DNA from: JBDTSW01 sp963797835
GTDB lineage: Bacteria > Actinomycetota > Thermoleophilia > Solirubrobacterales > 70-9
Length of the DNA stretch: 64,000 bases
Direction: 5' to 3'
Assembly (NCBI GenBank): GCA_963797835.1
Contig: CAWCRN010000024.1
Coordinates: 248,001-312,000 of the forward strand
Shown here: in pieces, positions 17,967 through 27,963 of the stretch
Layout of the letters: each line of letters starts with the position of its first letter
Position numbering within the stretch: position 1 is the first letter of the stretch
Made by a program: the position numbers and the translations under genes
Notes under the pieces: generated by a model
Seen by the model: the letters and a program-made list of their open reading frames with translations, nothing else
What the model was told of the DNA's origin: nothing
Databases searched by the model: none

Positions 17967-18291
17967 CGACGAGGCACCCCAGGGCGATCCCGGCGGCGTC
18001 GACGACGATGTCGAGCGGGTCGGAGTCCCGTCCGGGCACGTAGCCCTGGTGGATCTCGTCGGTCACGGCGTAGGCGAGCGAGATCAGCGCGGCGGCCACG
18101 AGCGCGCGCCTGCCGAGGACCGGGGCCAGCGCCCACGCCCAGAGCACCGTCAGGAGGAGGTACTCGCCCGCGTGGGCGAGGATCTGGCCGACCCACCCGA
18201 TGTCGGCCCCGGGATCCGACTGGGCGGAGAGGAAGAAGATCAGGCCCATCAGCGCCAGCGGCGCCGGGGCCCGCAGGACCACCGGGCTCAA
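17893..18291 (-). CDS. VanZ-like membrane protein
   Basis: 132 residues with three to four TM helices: LMGLIFFLSAQSDP, HAGEYLLLTVLWAWALAP, and the VanZ signature VTDEIHQGYVPGRDSDPLDI followed by VVDAAGIALGCLVV. VanZ proteins are associated with low-level teicoplanin resistance and phosphotransfer-like activity at the envelope, but most homologues are uncharacterised. TTG start at 18291 overlaps the pyruvate kinase stop (TTGA), implying coupling. The basic C-terminal tail extends into the ATP-grasp 3' end. Confidence 0.85.
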   Translation of the reverse strand: MSPVVLRAPAPLALMGLIFFLSAQSDPGADIGWVGQILAHAGEYLLLTVLWAWALAPVLGRRALVAAALISLAYAVTDEIHQGYVPGRDSDPLDIVVDAAGIALGCLVVSRMWTRAGPRRPPTSPRSDPRPS

Positions 18292-19722
18292 GGGACGCGG
18301 TGGATCTCGAAGAGGTTCGTGCCCAGCTCCTGCTGTGGAAGGCCGGCGGTGATCCCGATCAGGTCACCGGACTCGGCGACCCCGGACTCCCGGGCCATGC
18401 GGGCGCAGTCGTCGAGGAGCACGGTCAGGCCCTCCCACTCGTCGGCGAGCTCGCAGCGCACGCCGAACAGCAGCTGAAGGCGCCGCACGGTCTCGATCCG
18501 CGTCGATACCGCCAGCACGGGGACCCGTGGGCGATGCGCCGATACGAGCCGCGCGGTCCGGCCGCTGCGCGTCGGGACGACGATGGCCGCCAGGCCCAGC
18601 GTGTAGACCGAGCCGACCGCCGCGCGCGCGACGGAGCTGGCGACGTCGGAGGCGTCGGTCGCCACCCGGTTGAGCAGCCAGTCGCCGTAGCGGATATCGG
18701 GCTCGGTGGCGCGGGCGATCCGGTCCATCACGGCGACCGCCTCCACCGGGTACTCGCCCACCGCGGTCTCCTCGGACAGCATCACCGCGTCGGTTCCCTG
18801 GAGGATCGCGGCGGACACGTCCGTGACCTCGGCCCGCGTGGGGCGCGGCGAGCCGACCATCGAGGCCAGCATCTGCGTCGCGGTGATCGACGGACGCGCG
18901 TGCTGGCCGGCCAGCCGCAGCAGATGGCGCTGTACCCCGGGCACCTGCTCGATCGGCAGCTCGATCCCGAGGTCGCCTCGCGCGACCATGATCCCCGCCG
19001 TCGCCGCCTTCACGATCTCCTCCGCGCGCTCGGCGGCCTGCGGCTTCTCGATCTTGGCGATCACCGGGACGTCGGAGCCCGCGGTGCGGATCCGGCGCTC
19101 GACCGGGGCGATGTCCTCCGCGCGGCGCACGAAGGAGATCGCGAGCAGGTCGATCCCGTGCTCGACGGCGAAGTCCACCCACCCCAGGTCCTCGGCGCCG
19201 GCCGAGGGCAGTCCCACATCGGTTCCCGGGAGGTTGAGGCCCTGGTGCGAGGCGACCGGGCCGCCGGCCTCGACCTCGCAGCGGACCCCCGTCGGCGAGG
19301 TCTCGAGCGCCCGCAGCCGGATGCGTCCGTCGGCCAGGTAGACCGTGTCGCCGGGCGACACCGCGCCGGGCAGGCCCTCCCAGGAGAGCGGCAGTCGTTC
19401 CTGGGTGCCCACGACCTCATCGGTGGTCAACTCGAGCTCGCTGCCGGCCTCGAGGTCGACGACGCCGCCCTCGAGGTTGGAGAGCCGCAGCTTCGGCCCG
19501 GGGAGGTCGCCGAGCAGGCCGACCTCGCGGCCCATCTCCGCGGCGGCCTCTCGCGCGCGAGCGATGTTCTCGGCGTGCTCGTCACGGGTCCCGTGCGAGA
19601 AGTTGAGGCGGAAGACGTCGGCGCCGGCCCCGATCAGCCTGCCCATCATCTCGACCGAGCGCGTGGCCGGGCCGATGGTGGCGACGATCTTCGTCCGGCG
19701 GTGCGAGGCGGGCTGGCGCCAT
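18288..19722 (-). CDS. pyk: Pyruvate kinase (frame-broken just after the start)
   Basis: About 478 residues. Phosphoenolpyruvate + ADP to pyruvate + ATP. Hallmarks are RLNFSHGTRDEHAENI, LLGDLPGPKLRL, AKIEKPQAAERAEEI (catalytic Lys), GIMVARGDLGIELP, ITATQMLASM and the C-domain VPTRSGRTARLVSAHRP. The ATG at 19722 overlaps the P-ATPase stop (TGATG). Just after it the frame needs one base removed near 19706 to join MAPAS to HRRTKIVATIGPATRSVEMM; otherwise no start exists in the long frame before MMGRLIGAG. It is translationally coupled upstream to the ATPase and downstream to VanZ. Confidence 0.93.
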
Positions 19723-22187
19723 CAGCCGTCGACCGCCGGTTGCTCGCCGGTACGCGGCGTGTGGGTGGGCGCGGGGACGTCGTCGTCGGGAGCCGCCTCG
19801 CCGTCGACCTCGAGCTGCTGGATGAAGGGGAGGCGCCACGCTGCCGCCGCCAGCAGGAGCCCGACGGCCACGGAGGCCAACGCGAGGAACCATTGCCCCG
19901 AGCTGAGGAGCACCAGCTCGAAGAAGTCACGGACGGGCGGCATCGCCAGGATCAGCGCGAACAGGGCTCCGAGGCCGGCGATCATCGCGAGCATGTAGCT
20001 CTGGATCGTGATGTGCTCGCGTCCTGGGCCACGCTCGAGCAGAAGGATGAAGCACAGCCCGAGCACGATCAGCGTGGTGGTCGCCGCCGTCCTGCCCTCC
20101 TCGAGCGTGCCGCCGAAGACGTTGTCGACGAGGAAGAACGACAGCAGCGAGGCGACCCCGCACGCCAGCCCCGCCGGGACCGCGAACGCTGCCAGCGCCT
20201 TCAGCAGGCGCCCCCGGTAGAGCGGCCCTTCGCTCGGCGCGAGCGCCAGCACGAACGAGGGGATACCGATGGTGAGTAGGGCGGCGATGGTGAGGTGGCG
20301 CGGCAGGAACGGAAACTCGAACCCGAAGATCGCGACGACCGTGATCAGGAACGCTGCGTAGACCGACTTGGTCAGGTAGAGGCGCCCGAGCCGGTGGATG
20401 TTGCGGGCGATCCGCCTTCCCTCGGCCACCGCGCGCGGCAACATCCCGAACTCGTCCTTGAGCAGGACCACATCGCCCACGCCCTTGGTGATCTGGCTGC
20501 CCGAGCCCATCGCCACCGCGACCTTCGCCTGCTTCAGCGCCGGCACGTCGTTGACGCCGTCGCCGATCATCGCCGTGAACCGCCCGCGGTCGCTCAGCGC
20601 CCCGACGAGCGCCTTCTTCTGCTCCGGGGTGATCCTGCAGAAGATCGTGTTCTGCTCGGCGGCCTGCGCCAGCCCGGGGCGGTCGTCGGGGAGCTCCGGC
20701 CCCTCGATCACCCCGGCATCCGCGGGAACGCCGACGGCGTGGGCGACGGCGGTGACGGTCGAGCGGGCATCGCCCGAGATCAGCTTCAGGTCCACCTCCT
20801 GCTCGCGCATGAAGGCGATCGTGTCGGCGGCGTCGGGCCGCAGGCGCTCCTCCAGCACCACCAGGGCGCGTGGCTCGAGCCGAGGAGGGGGGGCGGAGGC
20901 GGGGTCCTGGGGGAGTGCTCCGGCCGCCTCGCCGAACGCGACCACCCGGCGGCCGGCCCGGGTGTGCGCCTCCAGCGTGTTCTGGAGGGCGGGTGGAAGC
21001 TCCAGTGCCCCAGCCGCGGCCAGCACGTCCGGCGCGCCCATCACGTACGAGCGGGCGGCGCCGGAGCCGTTCAGCGTCACCCCGCTCCACTTCCAGGACG
21101 ACGAGAACGGGACCTCCGCAACCACCTGCTCGGCCGTCCCCGGGTAGCGCTCGGCGATCACCTGGAGGGTGCGGTTGCGCTCGCCCGCCGAGTGCGCGAA
21201 GCGCCCCAGCGCCTCGTGGGCGGCACCCGGGCGCTGGGGATCGGCGACCTCGACCGACACCAGCTCGAGGGTGCCGTCGGTGAGCGTCCCCGTCTTGTCG
21301 ACGCAGATCGTGTCCACCGCGGCGAGCGCCTCGGTCGCGCTCATCTGCTGGACGAGCGTGTTCATCCTGGCCAGCCGTACGGCGGCGACCGCGAGGGTCA
21401 CGCTCATCAGCAGAACCAGGCCCTCGGGGATCAGCGTGATGAGGCCCGCGGTGGCTGTCTGCGCTGCCTCCTGGAAGCCGACGCTGCGGACGCTGAGCGC
21501 GAGCAGCAGGATGATCGCCAGCGGCACCATCGCGATCGTCGTGGCCTGGAGGACCTGGTTCACCTCGACCTGGAGCGGGGAGGGGGGATGGCGGAACTCC
21601 CGCGCCTCGCCCGCGACCTTCGCGGCGTGGCTCTGCTCGCGCACGGCGTCCAGCTCGTAGTAGCCGGACCCCGACAGGCAGAAGGCGCCCGAGAGCAGCC
21701 GGTCGCCGGCCTGCTTTCGGATCCCGTCGGACTCGCCGGTGAGCATCGACTCGTCCATCGTCAGCCCGCGCGAGGCGATCACCTCGCCGTCGGCCACGAG
21801 CTGATCGCCCGGCTCGACCCGGACGATGTCGCCGGGCACCACCTCGTCGGCGGTCAGCTCCGAGACACGTGAGTCGCGCACAACCTTCGCCCGCGGCGCC
21901 ACCAGCAGCGCCAGCTGGTCCAGGGTCTCCTTCGCCTTCAGCTCCTGGCGGATCCCGATGTAGGAGTTGAGCGCGGCGATGAACCCGAAGATCGCGTCGG
22001 CGAACAGGCCCAGCGACATGATCAGGATGAAGAAGACCCCGATGATCGCGTTGAACAGCGTGAAGACGTTGCCGACGATGATCGACCGCACCGAGCGGCT
22101 CGACGACTCCTCGGGCGGGCCGAGCTGCTCCAGCCGGCGATAGGCCTCGTTGCTCGAGAGCCCCTGAGGATGCTGGCCCGCTTCCAT
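19722..22187 (-). CDS. Cation-translocating P-type ATPase, CtpE-like
   Basis: 821 residues, intact. It has actuator motif MDESMLTGESDGI (TGES), phosphorylation motif ICVDKTGTLTDG, hinge MIGDGVNDVPALKQAKVAVA, and a P-domain Lys in ITPEQKKALVGAL. The first TM pair is VGNVFTLFNAIIGVFFILIM onward, and the M4 region LITLIPEGLVLLMSV. The PEGL motif instead of a CPC-type motif, and overall similarity, resemble mycobacterial CtpE, a calcium transporter, so Ca2+ is the best guess. ATG 22187 is chosen as start; the open frame runs far upstream only because it shadows opposite-strand genes. The last residues (PAVDG) overlap pyk. Confidence 0.9.
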   Translation of the reverse strand: MEAGQHPQGLSSNEAYRRLEQLGPPEESSSRSVRSIIVGNVFTLFNAIIGVFFILIMSLGLFADAIFGFIAALNSYIGIRQELKAKETLDQLALLVAPRAKVVRDSRVSELTADEVVPGDIVRVEPGDQLVADGEVIASRGLTMDESMLTGESDGIRKQAGDRLLSGAFCLSGSGYYELDAVREQSHAAKVAGEAREFRHPPSPLQVEVNQVLQATTIAMVPLAIILLLALSVRSVGFQEAAQTATAGLITLIPEGLVLLMSVTLAVAAVRLARMNTLVQQMSATEALAAVDTICVDKTGTLTDGTLELVSVEVADPQRPGAAHEALGRFAHSAGERNRTLQVIAERYPGTAEQVVAEVPFSSSWKWSGVTLNGSGAARSYVMGAPDVLAAAGALELPPALQNTLEAHTRAGRRVVAFGEAAGALPQDPASAPPPRLEPRALVVLEERLRPDAADTIAFMREQEVDLKLISGDARSTVTAVAHAVGVPADAGVIEGPELPDDRPGLAQAAEQNTIFCRITPEQKKALVGALSDRGRFTAMIGDGVNDVPALKQAKVAVAMGSGSQITKGVGDVVLLKDEFGMLPRAVAEGRRIARNIHRLGRLYLTKSVYAAFLITVVAIFGFEFPFLPRHLTIAALLTIGIPSFVLALAPSEGPLYRGRLLKALAAFAVPAGLACGVASLLSFFLVDNVFGGTLEEGRTAATTTLIVLGLCFILLLERGPGREHITIQSYMLAMIAGLGALFALILAMPPVRDFFELVLLSSGQWFLALASVAVGLLLAAAAWRLPFIQQLEVDGEAAPDDDVPAPTHTPRTGEQPAVDG

Positions 22188-22247
22188 CGCTCCATCTATA
22201 CAGGAGCGGCGGCGCCGCGAAGAACCGCGGGGGAATAGCCTGTCCGC

Positions 22248-23315
22248 ATGGCGCTCAAGCTCGGACTCAACCTCGGCTACTGGGGGATCGGCCCCCGGGG
22301 CGAGGAGGCGCTGGAGGCCGTCCGGGCGGCCGAGGACCTCGGCTTCGACTCGGTCTGGGTCGCGGAGTCCTACGGCTCCGACGTGGTGAGCGTGCTCGCC
22401 TGGCTCGCGCCCCAGACCGAGAACATCAAGCTGGGCGGCGCGATCATGCAGGTGCCGGCCAGGGCGCCGGCCGCGGCGGCGATGGCCGGCGTCACCATCG
22501 ACGCGCTCTCGGACGGGCGCTTCATCTTCGGCTTCGGGCCGTCGGGCCCGCAGGTCTCCGAGGGCTGGTACGGCGTCCCCTACCAGAAGCCCTGGGGCCG
22601 CACCCGCGAGTACATCGAGATCGTCCGCGAGATCGTCCGCCGCGAGGGTCCGGTCACCTACGAGGGCCAGCACTACAGGCTCCCGGACCCGGAGGGGGGC
22701 ACCGGCCAGGGCAAGGCTCTGAAGCTGAACGTGCACCCGATCCGCAACGAGATCCCGATCTTCGTCGGCGCCATCGGCCGCAAGTCGGTGGAGATGGCGG
22801 CCGAGATCTGCGACGGCTGGATCCCGATCTTCTCCTCGCCGGACGCGTTCGAATCCACATGGGGCGAGCACCTCGAGGCCGGGTTCGCCAAGGGCGGGCG
22901 CAGCCGCTCGGACCTGGAGGTCTCGCCGACGCTCCAGATCGGGATCGACGGCGACCTCGAGTCCGCCCGGGCCATGGTCAAGGCGGGGCTCCTGCTCTAC
23001 CTGGGCGGGATGGGCAGCCGCAAGACGAACTTCTACGTCGACCTCACGCACCGCTTCGGCTTCGGCGAGGTCGCGGACGAGGTGCAGTCGCTGTATCTCG
23101 ACGGCAAGCGCGAGGAGGCGTACGCCGCCATCCCCGACGAGTTGGTCGACGCGACCTCGCTCGTCGGCACCGAGGAGCAGGTGCGCGAGCGGATCGCCAA
23201 GTACGACTCGATCGCCGACCGCCTGATCGTCTCGCCGATCCAGCCGGATCCAGGCGAGCGCCGCCACACGATGGAGCGGCTGGCCGAGATCGCCGGAGTC
23301 GGCGTCCCGGCCTAG
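22248..23315 (+). CDS. LLM-class F420-dependent oxidoreductase
   Basis: 355 residues with the luciferase-like TIM barrel: LGLNLGYWGIGPRGEEALEA, AEDLGFDSVWVAESYGSD, LGGAIMQVPARAPAAAAMAG, LSDGRFIFGFGPSGPQVSEG and IPIFVGAIGRKSVEMAAEIC. The MQVPAR and GFGPSGPQ blocks are typical of actinobacterial F420 family members. It transfers hydride between F420H2 and an unknown substrate. Divergent from the P-ATPase with a 60-bp gap. A second LLM enzyme lies at 40241-41176. Confidence 0.88.
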   Translation: MALKLGLNLGYWGIGPRGEEALEAVRAAEDLGFDSVWVAESYGSDVVSVLAWLAPQTENIKLGGAIMQVPARAPAAAAMAGVTIDALSDGRFIFGFGPSGPQVSEGWYGVPYQKPWGRTREYIEIVREIVRREGPVTYEGQHYRLPDPEGGTGQGKALKLNVHPIRNEIPIFVGAIGRKSVEMAAEICDGWIPIFSSPDAFESTWGEHLEAGFAKGGRSRSDLEVSPTLQIGIDGDLESARAMVKAGLLLYLGGMGSRKTNFYVDLTHRFGFGEVADEVQSLYLDGKREEAYAAIPDELVDATSLVGTEEQVRERIAKYDSIADRLIVSPIQPDPGERRHTMERLAEIAGVGVPA

Positions 23316-23357
23316 ACCGGCTGCGCCGATCCGACCCGGCGAGGGATAATCGCCGCC

Positions 23358-25657
23358 ATGGCCGAGCTTGAGCCCGGGGCGATCTTCGCCGGTCACCGCA
23401 TCGAGGGCATCGCCGGACGCGGCGGGTTCGGCGTGGTCTACCGCGCCACCCATCTCGTGCTCGACCACGTGGTGGCGCTGAAGCTGATCTCGAGCGGCCG
23501 CGCGGGTGACGAGAACTTCCGCGAGCGGTTCAAGTCGGAATCGCGGATCGCGGTCTCGATCCGCCACCCGAACGTCGTTGCCGTCCACAACGCGGGCGAG
23601 GAGGACGGCCTCCTCTTCGTGACGATGGACTTCATCGACGGGACCGACCTGCGAGGACTGCTCAACCGCGAGGGCCGCCTCAAGCCCGACGACGCCATCA
23701 CGATCGTCCGGCAGCTCGCCGCCGCGCTCGACGCGGCGCACGCCAAGGGCCTCGTCCACCGCGACATCAAGCCGGGGAACGTGCTGATCGACGAGCGCGA
23801 TGGCGGCCAGCACGTGTACCTGACCGACTTCGGGCTCTCGAAGCAGATGGACGCGACGAGCGGCGTGACCGCCTCGGGAGCGTTCGTGGGGACGCTGGAC
23901 TACGTCGCCCCCGAGCAGATCAGGGGCGATCGGCTCGACGCCCGCACCGACGTGTACGCGCTCGGGTGCGTGATGTTCGAGCTGCTCGCGGGCGACGTCC
24001 CGTTCGCCGGCCAGGAGGAGAAGGTGGCGAAGATCTACGCCCACCTCCAGGAGCAGCCCCCGGAGCTGACCGATGCCGCCCCGGAGGTCCCCGCCGCGCT
24101 CAGCGAGGTCGTGTGGAGGTCGATGTCGAAGGACCCCGACACGCGCCATCCCTCGGCCGGCGACTTCGCGCGAGCGGCGGCCGCGGCCGTGGAGGGCCGC
24201 CAGCCCTCCGAGCCGGAGCGAAACGTGGGCATCGGAGCGGCGGCCCCGACCCAGGCCTACGACGTGCTGGCCGGGGCGCGCCGCCGGGGCCGCGCTTGAC
24301 GAGACGGCGGAGGCCGCGCGCCCCGGGACGGTCGAGGCCGGAGCCCCGAAACGGCCGAGGTTCCGGCGCCCGAGGCTCCGGCGCGGGGGCAGCGGGACGG
24401 TGGAGGTGCCGCCCCCCGAAGCCGCGGAGGTGCCCGAGGCATCGCTCCCCGGCGAGACGGTCGCCGTGCCCCCACCGCCCGGCCGCCCGCCCGAGCCCTC
24501 GACCCAGCCCGACGCGCCGGCGCCGAAGAAGGGCGGTCGCGGCCGCCTGGCCGCCGGCCTGCTGATCGCCGCTGCTCTCGCCGGAGGCGCCTACCTTGCG
24601 TTCGGTCAAGGCGACGAGCCGAGCCAGGGCGGCGGCGACGGCCAGGAGGCGGCGGCGACGGAGGCGGCGGAGGCCTGTCCGGCATCGAGGTGGCGCCGAA
24701 GCCGGTGGGCATCGCGGTCAGCGATGGCATCGTGTGGGTGTCCTCTCGCGATGGGCAGCAGCTGACCCGCCTCGACGCGGGGACGGGAGAGGAGCTGGGG
24801 ACGAATGGCCTGGGCGGCTTGGGCGAGCAGGTCGCCATCGATCAGGGCGGCGACGCCTGGGTGGCGGTCGGGACCGGGGCGGGAAGCGACGGCTACGTGC
24901 GGCGGTACAGCCCCGACGGCGAGCAGATCGCCGAGATCACCGTTGGCTCCGAGCCGCGGGGCATCGCGATCGGCAGGGAGTTCGCCTGGGTCGCCAACAA
25001 CGCGTCCGGGACGGTCACGCAGATAGCCGTGGGGACGAACGAGGTGGCGGGCGCCCCGGTGGTGGGGAGCGAGCCGGCCCGTGCCGCGCAGGGCAACCCA
25101 CGGGACCAGGGCAACGAGGACGCGGAGGGCATCTGGGTCACGAACGCGGGCAGCGACAGCGTCTCCCGTATCACCGACCAGGGGGCGACCGTCACCACGG
25201 TCGAGGGGGTCAGCGGAACGCCCCGCGGCATCGCCGTCACCCTGGACGGCGTCGTCTGGGTGGCGGCCCAGGACGGCGACTCGCTGCACCGGATCGAGCC
25301 CGACCCCGATCCCTCCGCCTCCGGGGTCGCCGGATCGGTCGCCGACACGATCGACATCGCCGAGAACTGCGAGGAGCCGCGAACGCTGGCGGTCGGCTTC
25401 GACTCGGTCTGGGCCACCTGCGGCTCGAGCGCGCAACCTCGCCCGGTTCGACGAGGCGACCGGCGAGTTCCAGGGCGAGGTTGGAGACATAGGCCCCGAC
25501 CCCGAGGGCGTGGCCGTCGACGGGGACGGGGTCTGGGTCACGAGCGGCGGCGAGGACGCGGCGAAGGACCCCGGCACCGTCACCTTCATCGACCCCGACG
25601 ACGTCTGGCCGGTGGCGGGACCGCCCGAAGCGCGACGCCCCGCCCCGGCCGGTCTAG
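23358..25657 (+). CDS. PknB-type Ser/Thr kinase with extracytoplasmic beta-propeller (frame-broken)
   Basis: About 765 residues. The kinase domain spans residues 12-265: Gly loop GIAGRGGFGVVYRAT, catalytic Lys in HVVALKLISS, HRDIKPGNVLID, DFGLSKQMD and an APE-like VAPEQIRGD. A Pro-rich linker and one TM helix (LAAGLLIAAALAGGAYLAFG, about 24545-24600) follow. Outside is a propeller of repeated VWV blades such as PVGIAVSDGIVWVSSRDGQQ and PRGIAVTLDGVVWVAAQDG. Frame breaks lie near 24291, 24678 (one G lost), 25432 and 25642; with the last repaired the protein ends DAPPRPV at 25657. The propeller is similar to virginiamycin-lyase/NHL folds and probably senses an extracellular ligand. Confidence 0.85.
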
Positions 25658-26286
25658 TCCTCCATCACCGCCTGCACGAGGTGGGTGCAGCCGGTGTAGT
25701 AGTCGGCGTCGGTGAACACGTTGCTCGGGAGCAGCAGCGGGTCGGCGATCGCCTCGTTGTCGATCCCCGGCTCGCACTGGAGCGCGCCCGCGAACTGCGT
25801 CCGCATGGCGATCCGCTCGTTCTCCTTGATCGGGAGGTCGACGTCGAAGGCCTCGATCTCACCCGGGCCCGCGGAGGCGAGCATCGGGCCCTCGGCCTTG
25901 ACCTTGAGCTCGGTGATCGGCGCGACGTTGCCCTTCACCTTCACCACCTGTGGGATGAACAGGGTCCCGGTGGCGCTGACGATCTTGATCTTGTCGACCA
26001 CGCCGTCATGGGGCGCGTACGGGCCGATGCCCGCGTGCGTCGGGTCCTCGTAGCGAAGCGGCGCCCTGGTGCAGTAGCCGCCTCCGTCCGGGCACTCCTC
26101 CGCCGCGTTGACCGGGTCGGGGTTGCCGCCCAGCTTGGCGCCGAACTTGGTCACCGCGTTGCCCGCGGCCGGGGCCACCAGCAGCGCCACGGCCGCCAGC
26201 GCCAGCGCCACGCCGGCGAGCGCCGGCCGGGCCCCGGGCCGCGGTCGCGGTGGTGTGGTCTGTGCCTGTGTGTGCGTTTCGGTCAT
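25654..26286 (-). CDS. Secreted hypothetical protein
   Basis: 210 residues from ATG 26286, chosen because AAAGGAGAT stands just upstream. The signal peptide contains ALAGVALALAAVALLVAPAA, with cleavage expected soon after. The mature part is beta-rich with two Cys pairs (AAEECPDGGGYC and a late YYTGCTHL). The C-terminus stop overlaps the kinase stop on the other strand (convergent, 4 nt). It has the look of a lineage-specific exported protein; no family is recognised. Confidence 0.7.
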   Translation of the reverse strand: MTETHTQAQTTPPRPRPGARPALAGVALALAAVALLVAPAAGNAVTKFGAKLGGNPDPVNAAEECPDGGGYCTRAPLRYEDPTHAGIGPYAPHDGVVDKIKIVSATGTLFIPQVVKVKGNVAPITELKVKAEGPMLASAGPGEIEAFDVDLPIKENERIAMRTQFAGALQCEPGIDNEAIADPLLLPSNVFTDADYYTGCTHLVQAVMED

Positions 26287-26484
26287 CGGGATCTCCTTTC
26301 GTTGTCCGCCTTTCACCCGATGAGGCATGGTGGGGGCACTCCCGCCTCCTGCCTAGACGCCCCCGGGCGGGCTGTCCGGCCCCCGGGGTGTCGCTGTCCT
26401 CACGCCTTGGTTGGGTAGGCTTCCGCGGCTTCGCGGTGGGCTGTCCCGTCATCGCCCGCTGCATTCCCTGGGGCGATTGCTCAC

Positions 26485-27621
26485 TTGAAGATCGGAGTTC
26501 CAAAGGAGACCGCGGACGGCGAGCGCCGGGTCGCGCTCATCCCCGACGTGGCGGGCTCACTGGCCGCGAAGGAGCTGGACGTGGCGGTCGAGTCGGGCGC
26601 GGGCGAGGGCTCGGGCCACCCCGACGACCAGTACACCGACGCCGAGGCCACGGTGGGCTCCGCCGACGAGGCCTGGGGCGCCGACGTGGTCGCGAAGGTC
26701 GCGGTGCCTACGGCCGAGGAGATCTCGCGCCTTCGCTCCGGCCAGGTGCTGATCGGGCACCTCGCCCCGCTCACCTCCGGCGAGACGACCAAGGCGCTGG
26801 CCTCGGCGGGCGTGACCGGCTTCGCGATGGAGGCGATCCCGCGGATCACCCGCGCCCAGGCGATGGACGCGCTCTCCTCGCAGGCGAACGTCGCGGGCTA
26901 CGCGGCGGCGCTCCTGGCCGCGCGCGAGGCCGGCCGCTTCTTCCCGATGATGACCACCGCGGCCGGGACCGTCGCGCCGGCGAAGGTGCTGGTGCTGGGC
27001 GCCGGCGTCGCCGGCCTCCAGGCGATCGCGACCGCCAAGCGCCTGGGCGCGATCGTCACCGGCTTCGACATCCGCCGCGCCGCCTGGGAGCAGATCGCCT
27101 CGCTCGGGGGCCGGCCGCTCGAGCTGGACTTCATCCCGGACGCCGAGGACGAGGGCGGCTACGCGCGCCCGCTGACCGAGGAGGAGAACCAGCAGGTCCG
27201 CGACGCGCTCGACGAGAACGCGGCGAAGCAGGACGTGATCATCACCACCGCCCAGATCCCCGGGCGCAAGGCGCCCGTTCTCATAACCGAGCAGGGGGTC
27301 CGCAACATGGCGCCGGGGTCGGTGATCGTCGACCTCGCGGGCGATTCCGGCGGCAACACCGAGCTCACCAGGGGAGGGGAGACCGTCGTCGAGGGGGGCG
27401 TCAGGATCATCGCCCCGAAGAACCTGCCGAGCGACATGGCCGCGCACGCCTCGCAGCTCTACGCCAAGAACGTCGAGAACCTGCTGGGGCTGCTGGTCAC
27501 CGAGGAGGGCGAGCTGAACCTCGACTTCGACGACGAGATCATCGCCGGCGCCTGCATCACGCACGCGGGCGAGATCAAGAACGAGCGCGCCCGCGAGGTC
27601 GCCGAGGGAGGCGCTACCTAA
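26485..27621 (+). CDS. pntAA: NAD(P) transhydrogenase subunit alpha part 1
   Basis: 378 residues from TTG 26485. This is the soluble NAD(H)-binding dI component of proton-translocating transhydrogenase, which makes NADPH from NADH using proton-motive force. Signatures are KIGVPKETADGERRVAL, AMEAIPRITRAQAMDALSSQ, ANVAGYAAALLAA and the Rossmann motif VLVLGAGVAGLQAIATAKRL. Alanine dehydrogenase is related, but the following pntAB and pntB settle the identity. The stop directly abuts pntAB's ATG, so the three genes are one operon. Confidence 0.95.
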   Translation: MKIGVPKETADGERRVALIPDVAGSLAAKELDVAVESGAGEGSGHPDDQYTDAEATVGSADEAWGADVVAKVAVPTAEEISRLRSGQVLIGHLAPLTSGETTKALASAGVTGFAMEAIPRITRAQAMDALSSQANVAGYAAALLAAREAGRFFPMMTTAAGTVAPAKVLVLGAGVAGLQAIATAKRLGAIVTGFDIRRAAWEQIASLGGRPLELDFIPDAEDEGGYARPLTEEENQQVRDALDENAAKQDVIITTAQIPGRKAPVLITEQGVRNMAPGSVIVDLAGDSGGNTELTRGGETVVEGGVRIIAPKNLPSDMAAHASQLYAKNVENLLGLLVTEEGELNLDFDDEIIAGACITHAGEIKNERAREVAEGGAT

Positions 27622-27963
27622 ATGGACCTGGTCATCGAGCTCACGATCTTCGTCCTCGCCGGCTTCGTCGGGTTCGCCGTGATCTCGAAGGTCCCGACGA
27701 CGCTGCACACGCCGCTGATGAGCCAGACGAACGCGATCCATGGCATCGTCATGCTCGGCGGGCTGATCGTCGCCGGCTTCGCGGACGGGGCGCTCGAGCA
27801 GACCATCGCCTTCATCGCGATCGCCTTCGGCGCCATCAACATCGTCGGCGGCTTCATGGTCACCGACCGGATGCTGGGCATGTTCGTTCGGAAGCCGAAA
27901 ACACCCGTTGATTCCTCCGCTTCGCGTCCGGGAGCAACGGGGTCAGAGGAAGGCTCGGGCTAG
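27622..27963 (+). CDS. pntAB: NAD(P) transhydrogenase subunit alpha part 2
   Basis: 113 residues with three TM helices; this is half of the membrane dII proton channel: FVLAGFVGFAVISKVPTTLH, HGIVMLGGLIVAGFADG, and FGAINIVGGFMVTDRMLGMF. The family normally ends soon after MFVRKPK. Here a Ser/Gly/Glu tail (TPVDSSASRPGATGSEEGSG) follows, encoded by a stretch containing an inverted repeat at 27904-27941. The stop overlaps pntB's GTG (TAGTG). Confidence 0.95.
   Translation: MDLVIELTIFVLAGFVGFAVISKVPTTLHTPLMSQTNAIHGIVMLGGLIVAGFADGALEQTIAFIAIAFGAINIVGGFMVTDRMLGMFVRKPKTPVDSSASRPGATGSEEGSG
27904..27946 (+). repeat. Inverted repeat plus GGGGTCAG half-core in pntAB tail
   Basis: CCCGTTG (27904-27910) pairs with CAACGGG (27935-27941), and GGGGTCAG overlaps the right arm (27939-27946). 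The hairpin lies in the coding tail of PntAB, just before pntB. The GGGGTCAG half matches the repeat family seen at 46948, 51387, 57293 and 58442. Confidence 0.5.

Noticed and set aside
22188..24149. Long upstream extension of the P-type ATPase reading frame (making 1475 aa)
   Set aside because: It is the antisense shadow of the LLM enzyme and the kinase; a good ATG lies at 22187 and the extension has no family features.
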